From assembly GCA_965216035.1 (NCBI GenBank), contig CBDCFM010000021.1:1341701-1405700 (forward strand): a DNA stretch of 64,000 nucleotides, in the 5' to 3' direction. The position numbers were made by a program, and so were the translations under genes. The stretch is from G963664115 sp965216035 (GTDB lineage Bacteria; Acidobacteriota; Terriglobia; 20CM-2-55-15). Within the stretch, counting starts at the first letter, position 1, and every line of letters begins with the position of its first letter. Shown piece by piece: positions 8,470-15,609 of this stretch. A model generated the notes under the pieces. It was given only the letters and a program-made list of their open reading frames with translations. It ran no database searches and was not told where the DNA came from.

Positions 8470-8751
8470 ATGGGTAATCTGAAGAGTTCCAAAAGTCCAA
8501 CGCGTGAGCTCGATGCTGAGGCCAGCCTTATCGCGTCGCTGTCTCCGCGAGAGCGCGAAGTGAGCATTGCGGTTGCGAAGGGACTGACGAACGAACAGGT
8601 TGGTACTGAGCTGCTCATCAGGCCGAGGACCGTCCGTCACCACCTCACCTCGACCTTTGGAAAGCTCGGAATCTCCAACCGCTTCGAACTCATCGTCCTC
8701 TGCTATCGTCACAAACTTACCAAACCTCGGAGGAATTCTCCCCGAGATTGA
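8470..8751 (+). CDS. Small LuxR-type HTH regulator, first of a tandem pair
   Basis: 93 residues from the ATG at 8470 (an ATG directly before it at 8467 is also possible); GGGGGG precedes. Apart from about 30 N-terminal residues the protein is a single LuxR/FixJ-type HTH: SPREREVSIAVAKGLTNEQV, then RPRTVRHHLTSTFGKLGISNR and a closing FELIVLCYRH. There is no receiver, PAS or autoinducer domain, so any signal input must come from partners or from the short N-terminus. It is probably a DNA-binding protein close in role to GerE-like mini-regulators (inference). A paralogue follows 240 bases downstream. Confidence 0.75.
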   Translation: MGNLKSSKSPTRELDAEASLIASLSPREREVSIAVAKGLTNEQVGTELLIRPRTVRHHLTSTFGKLGISNRFELIVLCYRHKLTKPRRNSPRD

Positions 8752-8991
8752 TTGCATCTTTCGTTCGCGTGAACCGCTGACCGTCGCCGAACCTAGGCCG
8801 AAAGTCTGTGGAAGAAACGGTTGAAATCGTGCTGACAAAAAACGGGTGTGTTGCCGCATTGTACGATGCGCCGGTTCCGCAGCTCGTGTATCGTCCGTCT
8901 CAGAATTTCCAGTCAAATTGGCTTTTGTCATCAGATCACGCGATTGACGACGGGAAGTCCGACGTCGCTGTGGCGTGTGAGGTGAGTTCAA

Positions 8992-9312
8992 GTGGGAATG
9001 GACAGACGCCCCGATCTAATCACGGATCACTCTGATCAGTCCGATCTGTTTAACGAAGAAGAGATCGCCATTTCTTCGCTGACACGAAGAGAACGGGAGG
9101 TCAGCGTCCTGGTTGCCGAAAAAGGATTGACCAACAAACAGGTTGGTTCGAAACTGTTCATCAGTCCGACGACAGTCCGTCATCATCTCAACTCGATCTT
9201 CGGAAAGCTCGGAATCTCCGGCCGCTTCGAGCTCATCGTCCTCTGTTATCGTCACCACCTCGTCGTTCCATTCGAGACTCCTTCTTCCGTCCCTCTGCGC
9301 AGAGTCCGTTAG
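8992..9312 (+). CDS. Small LuxR-type HTH regulator, second of a tandem pair
   Basis: 106 residues from a GTG at 8992 (GAGGTGAG about 5 bases upstream); an ATG at 8998 is an alternative. After a 28-residue acidic leader (DHSDQSDLFNEEE) comes a full LuxR HTH: TRREREVSVLVAEKGLTNKQ, TTVRHHLNSIFGKLGISGR and FELIVLCYRHHL. It matches the preceding gene closely, including near-identical DNA through the recognition helix and the LCYRH end, so the two arose by tandem duplication. There is no sensory domain. Its position upstream of the PilZ and NusG-like genes suggests control of the polysaccharide locus (inference). Confidence 0.78.
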   Translation: MGMDRRPDLITDHSDQSDLFNEEEIAISSLTRREREVSVLVAEKGLTNKQVGSKLFISPTTVRHHLNSIFGKLGISGRFELIVLCYRHHLVVPFETPSSVPLRRVR

Positions 9313-9865
9313 CGGATTTCTTTCCGCCGGCATCAACGAATATGTTTCTAGCCGGCTCGTGGTTAGAGTCGCTCAAGCGATCATCGTCCTCGCCCTGATC
9401 GTTATTTTCCACTGACGCCTCGGCTTAGCTTCGTTGTCCACCCACACCGGGGGACCGGTGCAGGTCCTACAGTGCTTGCTTCAGATTGTCGTCCAGCCCA
9501 TTCGGCCTCGCAATCAGGATGATTGCGAGGGTCGCCCCTCGTTCAGACCACGCGTGGAACAGGACGGAGATGGTCATGTGAATGAACGACCCCGCGAAAT
9601 CTTCTCCCAACGTGAACCCGTCGCATAAAGTAGCGCCGTCCGACTCGACTCTAACCAAGGACTGCTTGCCGCAAACCAATCATCCGTTGTCAAAAATGGG
9701 CCCATTGTTCGATGCGCGGCCGCCACGTGAGGTGTATCTTACGACACACGATTTGCCGAATAGCGTGGGTGCGCAGCACCAATTGTCGGGACTGTGCCGC
9801 GAGCCGCTCGTCTCAGAAAGATAGAAGACGTCTGCGGTAGCTTGCCCAAAAAACGGTAAATTCTC
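9313..9865. other. Intergenic region without a supported gene
   Basis: About 550 bases between the second LuxR gene and the PilZ gene. It holds copy A of the 100-bp structured repeat at 9504-9603. Small frames here, including the minus-strand one that reads through the repeat, have no ribosome sites and are not supported as genes. Confidence 0.5.
9504..9603 (+). repeat. Dispersed 100-bp structured repeat, copy A
   Basis: It matches 12537-12636 over exactly 100 bases with about 90% identity. It begins with a perfect 11-bp inverted repeat, CCTCGCAATCA, 3-base loop, TGATTGCGAGG, which can form a tight hairpin. No oligo-T run follows, so it is not a standard terminator. On the minus strand both copies read as a similar peptide (SFIHMTI, AWSERGATL, IILIARP), but the differences are mostly amino-acid changing, so coding is doubtful. 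Confidence 0.75.
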
Positions 9866-10303
9866 TTGAACATAGAGCGGTCCGTTCAAAGGTCTGCCAG
9901 GCGCAACGCCTTACCCCGCATTCCACCCAGGATATCTGACGATCGCCCGTTTGACACCAAAGTTGGCACTACGAGCAATGACCGTCGACGTAAGCCCCGC
10001 ACCTATGACTCTTTTCCAGCCCGAGTGTTGGGTGTGGACGTCGACGGCAGAAAGTTTGAAACCGAAGTTACGCTCGAGAATCTCAGCTCCAGCGGACTCT
10101 GCGCTTTTCTTCCAAACCGAATGGAGCTAGGGACAGACCTCCTCGCTCTGATTCGCTTTCTGGCCGAGTGGTACCAAGACGGCAGCTACACCGAAGACAC
10201 GTACGCTCGGGTGGCCGCGTGGGGCAAGATTGTTCGCTCGAAGGTGCGGTCCGATGGCACCAATGAAACGGCTGTTGCCTTTAAAGGGCATATCGTTCTG
10301 TGA
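9866..10303 (+). CDS. PilZ-domain protein
   Basis: About 145 residues. The start is uncertain: the frame opens with TTG at 9866 and has no good ATG. The N-terminal third is basic and disordered-looking. From DRRRKPRTYDSFPARVLGV onward the sequence follows a PilZ barrel: an arginine-rich start (RRRKPR), TEVTLENLSSSGLC (family form D-x-S-x2-G) and a closing AWGKIVRS, TAVAFKGHIVL. PilZ domains bind cyclic-di-GMP through RxxxR and DxSxxG; here the second motif reads NLSSSG, so binding is plausible but not assured. It lies just upstream of the NusG-like gene and could link c-di-GMP to exopolysaccharide output (inference). Confidence 0.65.
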   Translation: MNIERSVQRSARRNALPRIPPRISDDRPFDTKVGTTSNDRRRKPRTYDSFPARVLGVDVDGRKFETEVTLENLSSSGLCAFLPNRMELGTDLLALIRFLAEWYQDGSYTEDTYARVAAWGKIVRSKVRSDGTNETAVAFKGHIVL

Positions 10304-10346
10304 ATCACGATTCGCTTGATCGACAACGCTTTCGGGTGAGGTGAAC

Positions 10347-10856
10347 ATGGAGATTGCTGACAAGGTTCGCTGGTTCGCAATACAAACCAGAACTCAACAC
10401 GAAAGAATCGTAGCCAGCGCTCTTGCCGATAAAGGGTACGAGGAATTCCTACCACTCTTCAAGCAGAGACGGCGGCACTCGGGCGAGATTCGGGAGCTCG
10501 AAGATCCGTTGTTTCCGGGTTATGTGTTCTGCCGGTTTGACCCGCAACACAGACTTCCTGTCCTCGTCACGCCGGGCGTGCGGCAAGTGGTCGGTTTCGG
10601 CCGTGTCCCGGCTCCGGTCGCAGATCACGAAATCGAGGCCCTCCGGACGGTCCAAAAGGCCGGTCTTCCCACCCAGCGCTGGCCCTTCTTGAAAATCGGC
10701 AATTGGGTCTCGATCGAATGTGGCGCCCTAGAGGGCCTCGAAGGAATCCTCATTGGCCTGAAGCAGAAGCACCGTCTGGTCGTTTCCGTTAGTTTGCTGC
10801 AGCGATCCGTTGCCGTTGAGATTGACGAAGCGTACGTAACGCCCATCCCGCCGTGA
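10347..10856 (+). CDS. UpxY/LoaP-type NusG-like transcription antiterminator
   Basis: 169 residues from the ATG at 10347, with GGGTGAGGTGA upstream at good spacing. The NusG N-terminal domain is clear: WFAIQTRTQHERIVASAL, then LPLFKQRRR, and the LFPGYVFCRFD signature of the specialised NusG paralogues. VRQVVGFGR and PVADHEIEAL follow, and the C-terminal KOW region is GNWVSIECGALEGLEGILIG. Members of this group travel with elongating RNA polymerase and prevent early termination in long polysaccharide operons. Its place at the head of the locus fits, although an IS481-type element and a MITE now separate it from the genes downstream. Confidence 0.88.
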   Translation: MEIADKVRWFAIQTRTQHERIVASALADKGYEEFLPLFKQRRRHSGEIRELEDPLFPGYVFCRFDPQHRLPVLVTPGVRQVVGFGRVPAPVADHEIEALRTVQKAGLPTQRWPFLKIGNWVSIECGALEGLEGILIGLKQKHRLVVSVSLLQRSVAVEIDEAYVTPIPP

Positions 10857-10882
10857 ACGGCCGGGAACATCATTGACAGAAT

Positions 10883-12166
10883 AGTCCAGGCACATCCTTT
10901 ACAGTTTGTACCTCTTTCTCATTCTATTCCCCAAAGCATCTTGAATGGTAAAGGTCCGTTCGTCCATTTGTCCGAGACGAACGGTGCCGAAGTAGACATC
11001 CCAGACGCCGTCGTCGACTTCCTCGAGTCCGACGTACTCACCTTCAAGGGTGTGGGTGATTGGAACACGATGGGCCGACCACCGGAATCCCCCGTTCCGA
11101 CTGACCAGCCGCGTTTCGAAATGAGACGGATACTCGATGGGAGGCAGGCCCAACGGAAACTCCCGTGAAGAGGTTTGATAGCGGGAGTCGGGCGTTTCCT
11201 GGTCCAGCGCCTCATGGGGACGCACAGTGTTGAATTCCTCAACAAAACGATTGAACCGGAATTGCTGAGCCCGCATCGTGGCCGCTGGCGGCCGAGTGGT
11301 CTCTTGTTTCAAGGTTTTGTGCATGCGTTCGTGTCGGCCGTTTTGATCTGGCCGGCCGGGCTGAATCAATTCGGGGAAGATTCCGAGGCGGATCCACCAG
11401 ACCGATAGCCGGCTCAGTCGCCCGATGGCCGTGGTGGCGAACGGCGGCCCGTTATCGGTCCGGATGATTGCAGGGAGACCGAAGTTCCGGAAGACACTCT
11501 TGAATACGGACTTCGCGCGAACATGATTAGTCGAGTAGAGGCCCTTACATGCGAGCAGATACCGGGTGCAACCGTCGGTGATCGTCAACGGATAGCAATA
11601 GATGCCATCCCCAGTTTTAAACTCGCCTTTATAGTCCGCACACCAGACATCATTGGACCGATCCATTGAAGTCACGGGCTTGCCCGGATGACCCGGATAG
11701 GTGCGTCTCCGCTTCTTCTCCACAAGCCCATGACGTTTCAGCAGTTCCGAGATCGTCGATCGGGCGGGCCAGTCGACCTCGGGATGCCGGGTATTCAAGA
11801 TCTTAAGAAGCTTCTTGGCCCCCCAGTGAGGATGTTTGCGGCGCAGATCGATCACCCGCCGCACCACATCGTCTGACGTCCGATGCGGGCAGCCGACAGG
11901 ACGACGGGAACGCTCCTCCAATCCGGATTGGCCATTCTCCAAGAATCTGTCAATCCACTTATATCCGGTGGGCCGGCTCACCCCGTAGCGCGCACACAGT
12001 TCGACGATCGAGAAAGATCGAGTAAGATAATCGGCAATAAATAATCGTTTTTGATCCATGGTCGTTGATTGATCCCAGGGCATATGAAGTCCTCCACGGA
12101 GGACTTCATCGTGATCGATCTGTAAACCATGTACCCGGACAGATATGTAAACGATGTACCCGGACC
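10883..12166 (-). mobile_element. IS481-family insertion sequence
   Basis: It encloses an intact transposase. The ends are imperfect inverted repeats: the left reads AGTCCAGGCACATCCTTTACA-like from 10883 and the right (minus strand, from 12166) GGTCCGGGTACATCGTTTACA-like, matching at 17 of 21 positions. A second copy of the end sequence lies at 12121-12140 as a direct repeat, which is common at the promoter side of such elements and may be a transposase binding site. No clear target duplication was found. The element sits between the NusG-like gene and the exopolysaccharide genes. Confidence 0.8.
10899..12083 (-). CDS. IS481-family transposase
   Basis: 394 residues from the ATG at 12083. An N-terminal helix-turn-helix (FSIVELCARYGVSRPTGYKW) is followed by a second helical region and an integrase (rve) core. 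The DDE residues are visible in DVWCADYKGEF, IIRTDNGPPFAT and the glutamate of GRHERMHKTLKQE. The C-terminus has the beta-rich tail usual in IS481 proteins (TRLVSRNGGFRW). The frame has no interruption, so the element may be active. Confidence 0.92.
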   Translation of the reverse strand: MPWDQSTTMDQKRLFIADYLTRSFSIVELCARYGVSRPTGYKWIDRFLENGQSGLEERSRRPVGCPHRTSDDVVRRVIDLRRKHPHWGAKKLLKILNTRHPEVDWPARSTISELLKRHGLVEKKRRRTYPGHPGKPVTSMDRSNDVWCADYKGEFKTGDGIYCYPLTITDGCTRYLLACKGLYSTNHVRAKSVFKSVFRNFGLPAIIRTDNGPPFATTAIGRLSRLSVWWIRLGIFPELIQPGRPDQNGRHERMHKTLKQETTRPPAATMRAQQFRFNRFVEEFNTVRPHEALDQETPDSRYQTSSREFPLGLPPIEYPSHFETRLVSRNGGFRWSAHRVPITHTLEGEYVGLEEVDDGVWDVYFGTVRLGQMDERTFTIQDALGNRMRKRYKL

Positions 12167-12229
12167 GTACCCCGTGACGAATTAACACGATGGTGACACC
12201 AAACCCGGCCCGGACCGCGGTCTACGTCT

Positions 12230-12502
12230 AGCAGCCCGTGGCAGAAGTCCCGAGGACCGCGTTACGGCCAAACGGGGCCGAATTCTAGGAGGCGACGACG
12301 AGACAATGCTCTTTCATTGGGAGGAGTCGGCGACAACGAAGACGGCCCCGTTTCGCCGTAACCCTGTGGGCGCAGGGGGGTTCGGGCCGCAGGCTTTGTC
12401 GTTCGTCGGTCACGATGAGAAGACATCGCTCCGCTCCTCACTTCGCGCTTGCAACCCGAAGACCCCTGCGCGCGGTCCTCGGGACTTCTGCCACGGGCTG
12501 CT
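12230..12502 (+). mobile_element. MITE-like element, copy 1
   Basis: 273 bases with perfect terminal inverted repeats of about 32 bp, beginning AGCAGCCCGTGGCAGAAGTC and ending with its complement. A second nested inverted repeat (TTACGGCCAAACGGGGCCG against CGGCCCCGTTTCGCCGTAA) lies inside, so a single strand can fold into a long hairpin. It is about 94% identical to the reverse complement of 37533-37805. It contains no transposase. The left flank is TA; the right flank is TC. The size, ends and lack of coding make it a non-autonomous element mobilised by an unseen transposase (inference). Confidence 0.85.
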
Positions 12503-12536
12503 CGTGTCCTGCTTCTACATTTCCTTGATCCCCATA

Positions 12537-12636
12537 GGCCTCGCAATCAGGATGATTGAGAGGGTCGCCCCTCGTTCAGACCACGCGTCGAACGCGACGA
12601 AGATGGTCATGTGAATGAACGAGGGAGCGAAATCTT
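12537..12636 (+). repeat. Dispersed 100-bp structured repeat, copy B
   Basis: It is the same length as 9504-9603 and about 90% identical. The leading hairpin is present with one mismatch (GATTGAGAGG in place of GATTGCGAGG). It lies 35 bases after MITE copy 1 and about 80 bases before the double-redoxin gene, in a 550-base stretch (12167-12715) that has no supported gene. Confidence 0.72.
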
Positions 12637-12715
12637 TTTCACGAAACTCTAACCTCGGACACTCCCCAAGACCGGCCAAAGCGCGACACCGGTCCGCATC
12701 TGCGCACTGAGGAAA

Positions 12716-13876
12716 ATGACAATCCTCGAAGCAATCGTAGGGATCAGCCTCGTAATTCACGCCCTGACCCTGCTGATCCTGGTGTTCTTCCTGCTTCAGT
12801 TGATCCGTCAGCAGGGGCGCATCCTGCTGCGACTCGAGGATCTGGAGCGCGCCGTCGCCGGCGAGTCGGGAAAGTCTGCCGCCGCAGCGTCGGTCCGGAC
12901 AGAACTCAATGTCGGAACCTTGGTCGACGACTTCGAAGTTCCCGACCTTGACGGAAGAGAGGTCTCCCTTTCCGACTTCCGCGGCAGCCGGGTCTTATTG
13001 GTGTATTGGAGTGCCGACTGCGAGTTCTGCGACCTCATCGCACCCGATCTGGTCCGAGTCGAATCGCGGCTGGGGAAAACGAAGACGAAACTGCTGCTGC
13101 TTGCCTATGGAAGTGCCGATGCCAATCGGAAGCTGGTGCGGGAACACGGCTTGACGAGTCCGGTGCTCCTGGTCGAGGGATCTTCGGCGCTCAAACAGCT
13201 TGAAATCCGAGTCTTCCATTACTGTGGCACACCGTCGGCCTACCTGCTCGATGAACATGGCCGGGTTACCCAGCCACTGGCCAACGGGGCTGAGGAAGTC
13301 GTGGCACTCGTCGAAGAAGCCGCCACCGGGAAGGCCGCCAAGGGACGGTTTCGGAAGCTTCCCTTGACTGCAAGCGGGATCGAGCGTGAAGGACTAGAGC
13401 CCGGCAGCCCCGCACCTGCGTTCAGCCTCCCGGACATCCACGGCCAGCTCATTTCTCTCGAACAGTTCCGTGGCGGGCAGGTGCTCCTGGTCTTCTCGGA
13501 TCCGCAGTGCGTGCCGTGCAACGATCTGGCCCCGCGCCTGGTCGAGTTCGACCGGCAGCACGGGGACAAGCCACTGGCGGTGGTCATGGTGGGTCGCGGC
13601 CACCAGGAACAGAACCAGAGGACAGTGGAAGAACACGGGATCCGGTTTCCCGTCGTTCTCCAGCAACGGTGGCGGTTGTCGAAGGAATACGGAATTTTCG
13701 CAACACCCGTGGCGTTTCTCATTGGTCCCGACGGTGTCATCGCGAGGGACGTGGCCAAGGGATCGGACGCAATCATGCAGCTGGCTCGTGAAGGGCTGGC
13801 TTCAGAAGAAGCTTTAGAAGAAGAAAAGGAGGCGTCAGTATGGGACAACTATTCGACCACATCTCCCGCATCCTAG
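12716..13876 (+). CDS. Membrane-anchored protein with two thioredoxin-like (TlpA/redoxin) domains
   Basis: 386 residues from an ATG preceded by GAGGA. Residues 1-28 form one membrane helix (IVGISLVIHALTLLILVFFLLQ reduced to its core), then a charged linker. Domain 1 (about 65-205) has NVGTLVDDFEVPDLDG and a redox motif in WSADCEFCDLIAP. Domain 2 (about 228-365) repeats the plan with GSPAPAFSLPDIHG and SDPQCVPCNDLAP, and ends in FATPVAFLIGPDG with the cis-Pro. Both CxxC pairs are present, so both domains could do thiol-disulfide exchange outside the membrane. It overlaps the start of the next gene by 37 bases. Its two-Cys neighbour may be a substrate (inference). It resembles MauD-like proteins, but no MauE gene is nearby. 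Confidence 0.78.
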   Translation: MTILEAIVGISLVIHALTLLILVFFLLQLIRQQGRILLRLEDLERAVAGESGKSAAAASVRTELNVGTLVDDFEVPDLDGREVSLSDFRGSRVLLVYWSADCEFCDLIAPDLVRVESRLGKTKTKLLLLAYGSADANRKLVREHGLTSPVLLVEGSSALKQLEIRVFHYCGTPSAYLLDEHGRVTQPLANGAEEVVALVEEAATGKAAKGRFRKLPLTASGIEREGLEPGSPAPAFSLPDIHGQLISLEQFRGGQVLLVFSDPQCVPCNDLAPRLVEFDRQHGDKPLAVVMVGRGHQEQNQRTVEEHGIRFPVVLQQRWRLSKEYGIFATPVAFLIGPDGVIARDVAKGSDAIMQLAREGLASEEALEEEKEASVWDNYSTTSPAS

Positions 13877-14136
13877 CCAAGCCCCTGCCCAGATCGACCG
13901 CGATTCGGCTGATTCTCGGTGCACTGGTTGCGTTCGTCATGGCGCCGTTTGGGTGGGGGGATGGGCGGCGAAGACAATGGCCGTGCCCACCGGGACAGGA
14001 GTGGACCGGCACGCAGTGCAAGAAGGTAGAGTCATCGCCCGACCGGCCAGACGATGACGATGACGACGATGACGACGATGACCGCCGCCGGCACATATTC
14101 CGGTCCATATTTAACTGGGCCGGCCGCTTCAGTTGA
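13840..14136 (+). CDS. Small secreted or anchored poly-Asp protein with CPPG...C motif
   Basis: 98 residues; the start lies inside the end of the redoxin gene (37-base overlap, different frame), with AAAGGAGG ahead of the ATG. Residues 1-40 are amphipathic then hydrophobic (AIRLILGALVAFVMAPFGW), like a signal or anchor. A short two-cysteine loop follows, CPPGQEWTGTQC, then a run of exactly 11 aspartates flanked by arginines, and an FRSIFNWAGRF tail. I do not recognise a named family, but small signal-bearing proteins with a CPPG...C loop recur in environmental genomes. The overlap with a double redoxin suggests its disulfide is made or broken by that partner; the acidic run could bind calcium (both inference). 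Confidence 0.65.
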   Translation: MGQLFDHISRILAKPLPRSTAIRLILGALVAFVMAPFGWGDGRRRQWPCPPGQEWTGTQCKKVESSPDRPDDDDDDDDDDDRRRHIFRSIFNWAGRFS

Positions 14137-14162
14137 CTTCTCGTCCCGACTGCGATCCTCGC

Positions 14163-15539
14163 ATGAGAGTTCATATCCATCTCGAAAACCGAGGTTTCCG
14201 GGTCACCGTGCTTCTGGCCTTCCTCGCCACGTGCGCCAGCCTCCTGTACCTGTCGGCCACGAGTGTCGTCATCGGTGCCCTGGTCGACGATCGGATCGAT
14301 CTCCGGTCCGATGTCGAACCGGGTCAGTTCATCCTGGCGCCGCTGGCGGCGGGCCCGTGGGGTATCCATCCCGACGACGTCATCTCGGCTCTTCGGCGAT
14401 TTCCGAACTCTTCGCGCCTCCACCGAAAGCTCGCTGACTTCCTGAGTTTCAGCCAGGACCCGGGCGTGGTCGAGACCGCGCTCCATCACGCCCGTCGCGC
14501 GGTCGCGCTCTCACCGCATGATGTGGAAAACTGGCTTATCCAGGCCTCGATCGAGGAGTTGCTCGAGGACTTGCCGGGGGCGGAAGCTTCCGCCCGGCAG
14601 GCGCTCGCCCTCGCGCCGCGCGACCTCGATGCGCGGTGGCTGGTGGGGAGCCTGACGCTCGAGCGGGGTGATCTGGACGGGGCGATCGGGGAGTTGCGCA
14701 CGGCGGGCGCCGGGCATCTGATCTACCACGATGCGGCGCTGGACCGGGTCTGGACCGCATCGGGTGAGGATCTCGATGCGGTGCGCCGCGTGACGCCCGA
14801 TTCTGCGCCGTCGCGAGTCCGGCTTGCGGAGTTTCTTCTCGAAATGGGAAATCCGAAAGCCTCAGCGACGGAGTTCGAAGCGATCGACCCCGTCGAGCGC
14901 CTCAGTCTTGGTGAGAGCGCCCAGTACCTGAACCGCCTGATTGCGGCCGGGGAGGTGGATCTCGCACGTGAACTCTGGGTCGGGCTGGTGGGAAGCCGCA
15001 CAAACGATGTAAGGGATGACGGTATCACTGCTGCCGATCAGGCGCTGGTGTGGAACGGCGGTTTCGAGGCGGACATCCTGGTCGACTTCTCACAGTTCGA
15101 CTGGGCTATCCGGCCGACGAAGTACGCGCGTGTCTCTATCGACACGGCGCAGGCTTCCGCCGGCAGGCGGGCCTTGCGGCTCGACTTCACGGGGCTGGAG
15201 ACGACGCGGCTCGAGGGGGATATCCAGCAGCGAACCCGTGTCTCGCCGGGCACGCGCTATCGTCTCGAGGCGACGGTCCGGACCGAGCACCTTGTCGCGG
15301 TCACGCCACCACGCGTGTATCTGTCCAGTCCGGGTGTTGGGGAATGGAAGCTGGCATCCGAGCCTGTCCCAACGGGTTCGACCGACTGGCAACCGCTCTC
15401 GGTGGACTTCACCGCACCCGCTGTGGACCTCGTGATTACGATCGGCCTCGAGCCCCGGTTTAGCTACGAGGATCCCACACGCGGCACGGTCTGGTTCGAC
15501 GATATACGGCTGATCGATCTCGACGCCCACGGGACCTGA
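14163..15539 (+). CDS. TPR-repeat protein with C-terminal carbohydrate-binding-like domain
   Basis: 458 residues from the ATG at 14163; a TTG at 14133 that overlaps the previous stop is an alternative start. Residues 1-40 carry a membrane helix (VTVLLAFLATCASLLYLSA). Residues about 70-290 form TPR-like helical pairs (HHARRAVALSPHDVENWLIQ, ASARQALALAPRDLDARWL, DGAIGELRTAGAGHL). From about 300 a beta-sandwich like CBM4/9 begins: LVWNGGFEADI, ASAGRRALRLDF, TRYRLEATVRTEHL and GTVWFDDIRLIDL. The layout suggests a membrane-tethered periplasmic protein that holds nascent glycan near the polymerase encoded next (inference). Confidence 0.72.
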   Translation: MRVHIHLENRGFRVTVLLAFLATCASLLYLSATSVVIGALVDDRIDLRSDVEPGQFILAPLAAGPWGIHPDDVISALRRFPNSSRLHRKLADFLSFSQDPGVVETALHHARRAVALSPHDVENWLIQASIEELLEDLPGAEASARQALALAPRDLDARWLVGSLTLERGDLDGAIGELRTAGAGHLIYHDAALDRVWTASGEDLDAVRRVTPDSAPSRVRLAEFLLEMGNPKASATEFEAIDPVERLSLGESAQYLNRLIAAGEVDLARELWVGLVGSRTNDVRDDGITAADQALVWNGGFEADILVDFSQFDWAIRPTKYARVSIDTAQASAGRRALRLDFTGLETTRLEGDIQQRTRVSPGTRYRLEATVRTEHLVAVTPPRVYLSSPGVGEWKLASEPVPTGSTDWQPLSVDFTAPAVDLVITIGLEPRFSYEDPTRGTVWFDDIRLIDLDAHGT

Positions 15540-15609
15540 CCCGAAGAGATCGTAAAGTGGGTAGTGTGACCACCTCGCCCAACCCCGAGAACGCCACAGC
15601 CAAAACCTG

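Noticed and set aside
9467..9679. Small minus-strand protein sharing AWSERGATL and IILIARP with a frame at 12515-12760
   Set aside because: The similarity stops at the ends of the 100-bp repeat and the changes between copies are mostly non-synonymous, so a shared DNA repeat explains it better than a gene family.
12262..12614. Open frames on both strands reading HWEESATTKTAPFRRNP-like peptides
   Set aside because: They lie wholly within the MITE and recur only because the element is repeated. There is no ribosome site and no coding constraint.
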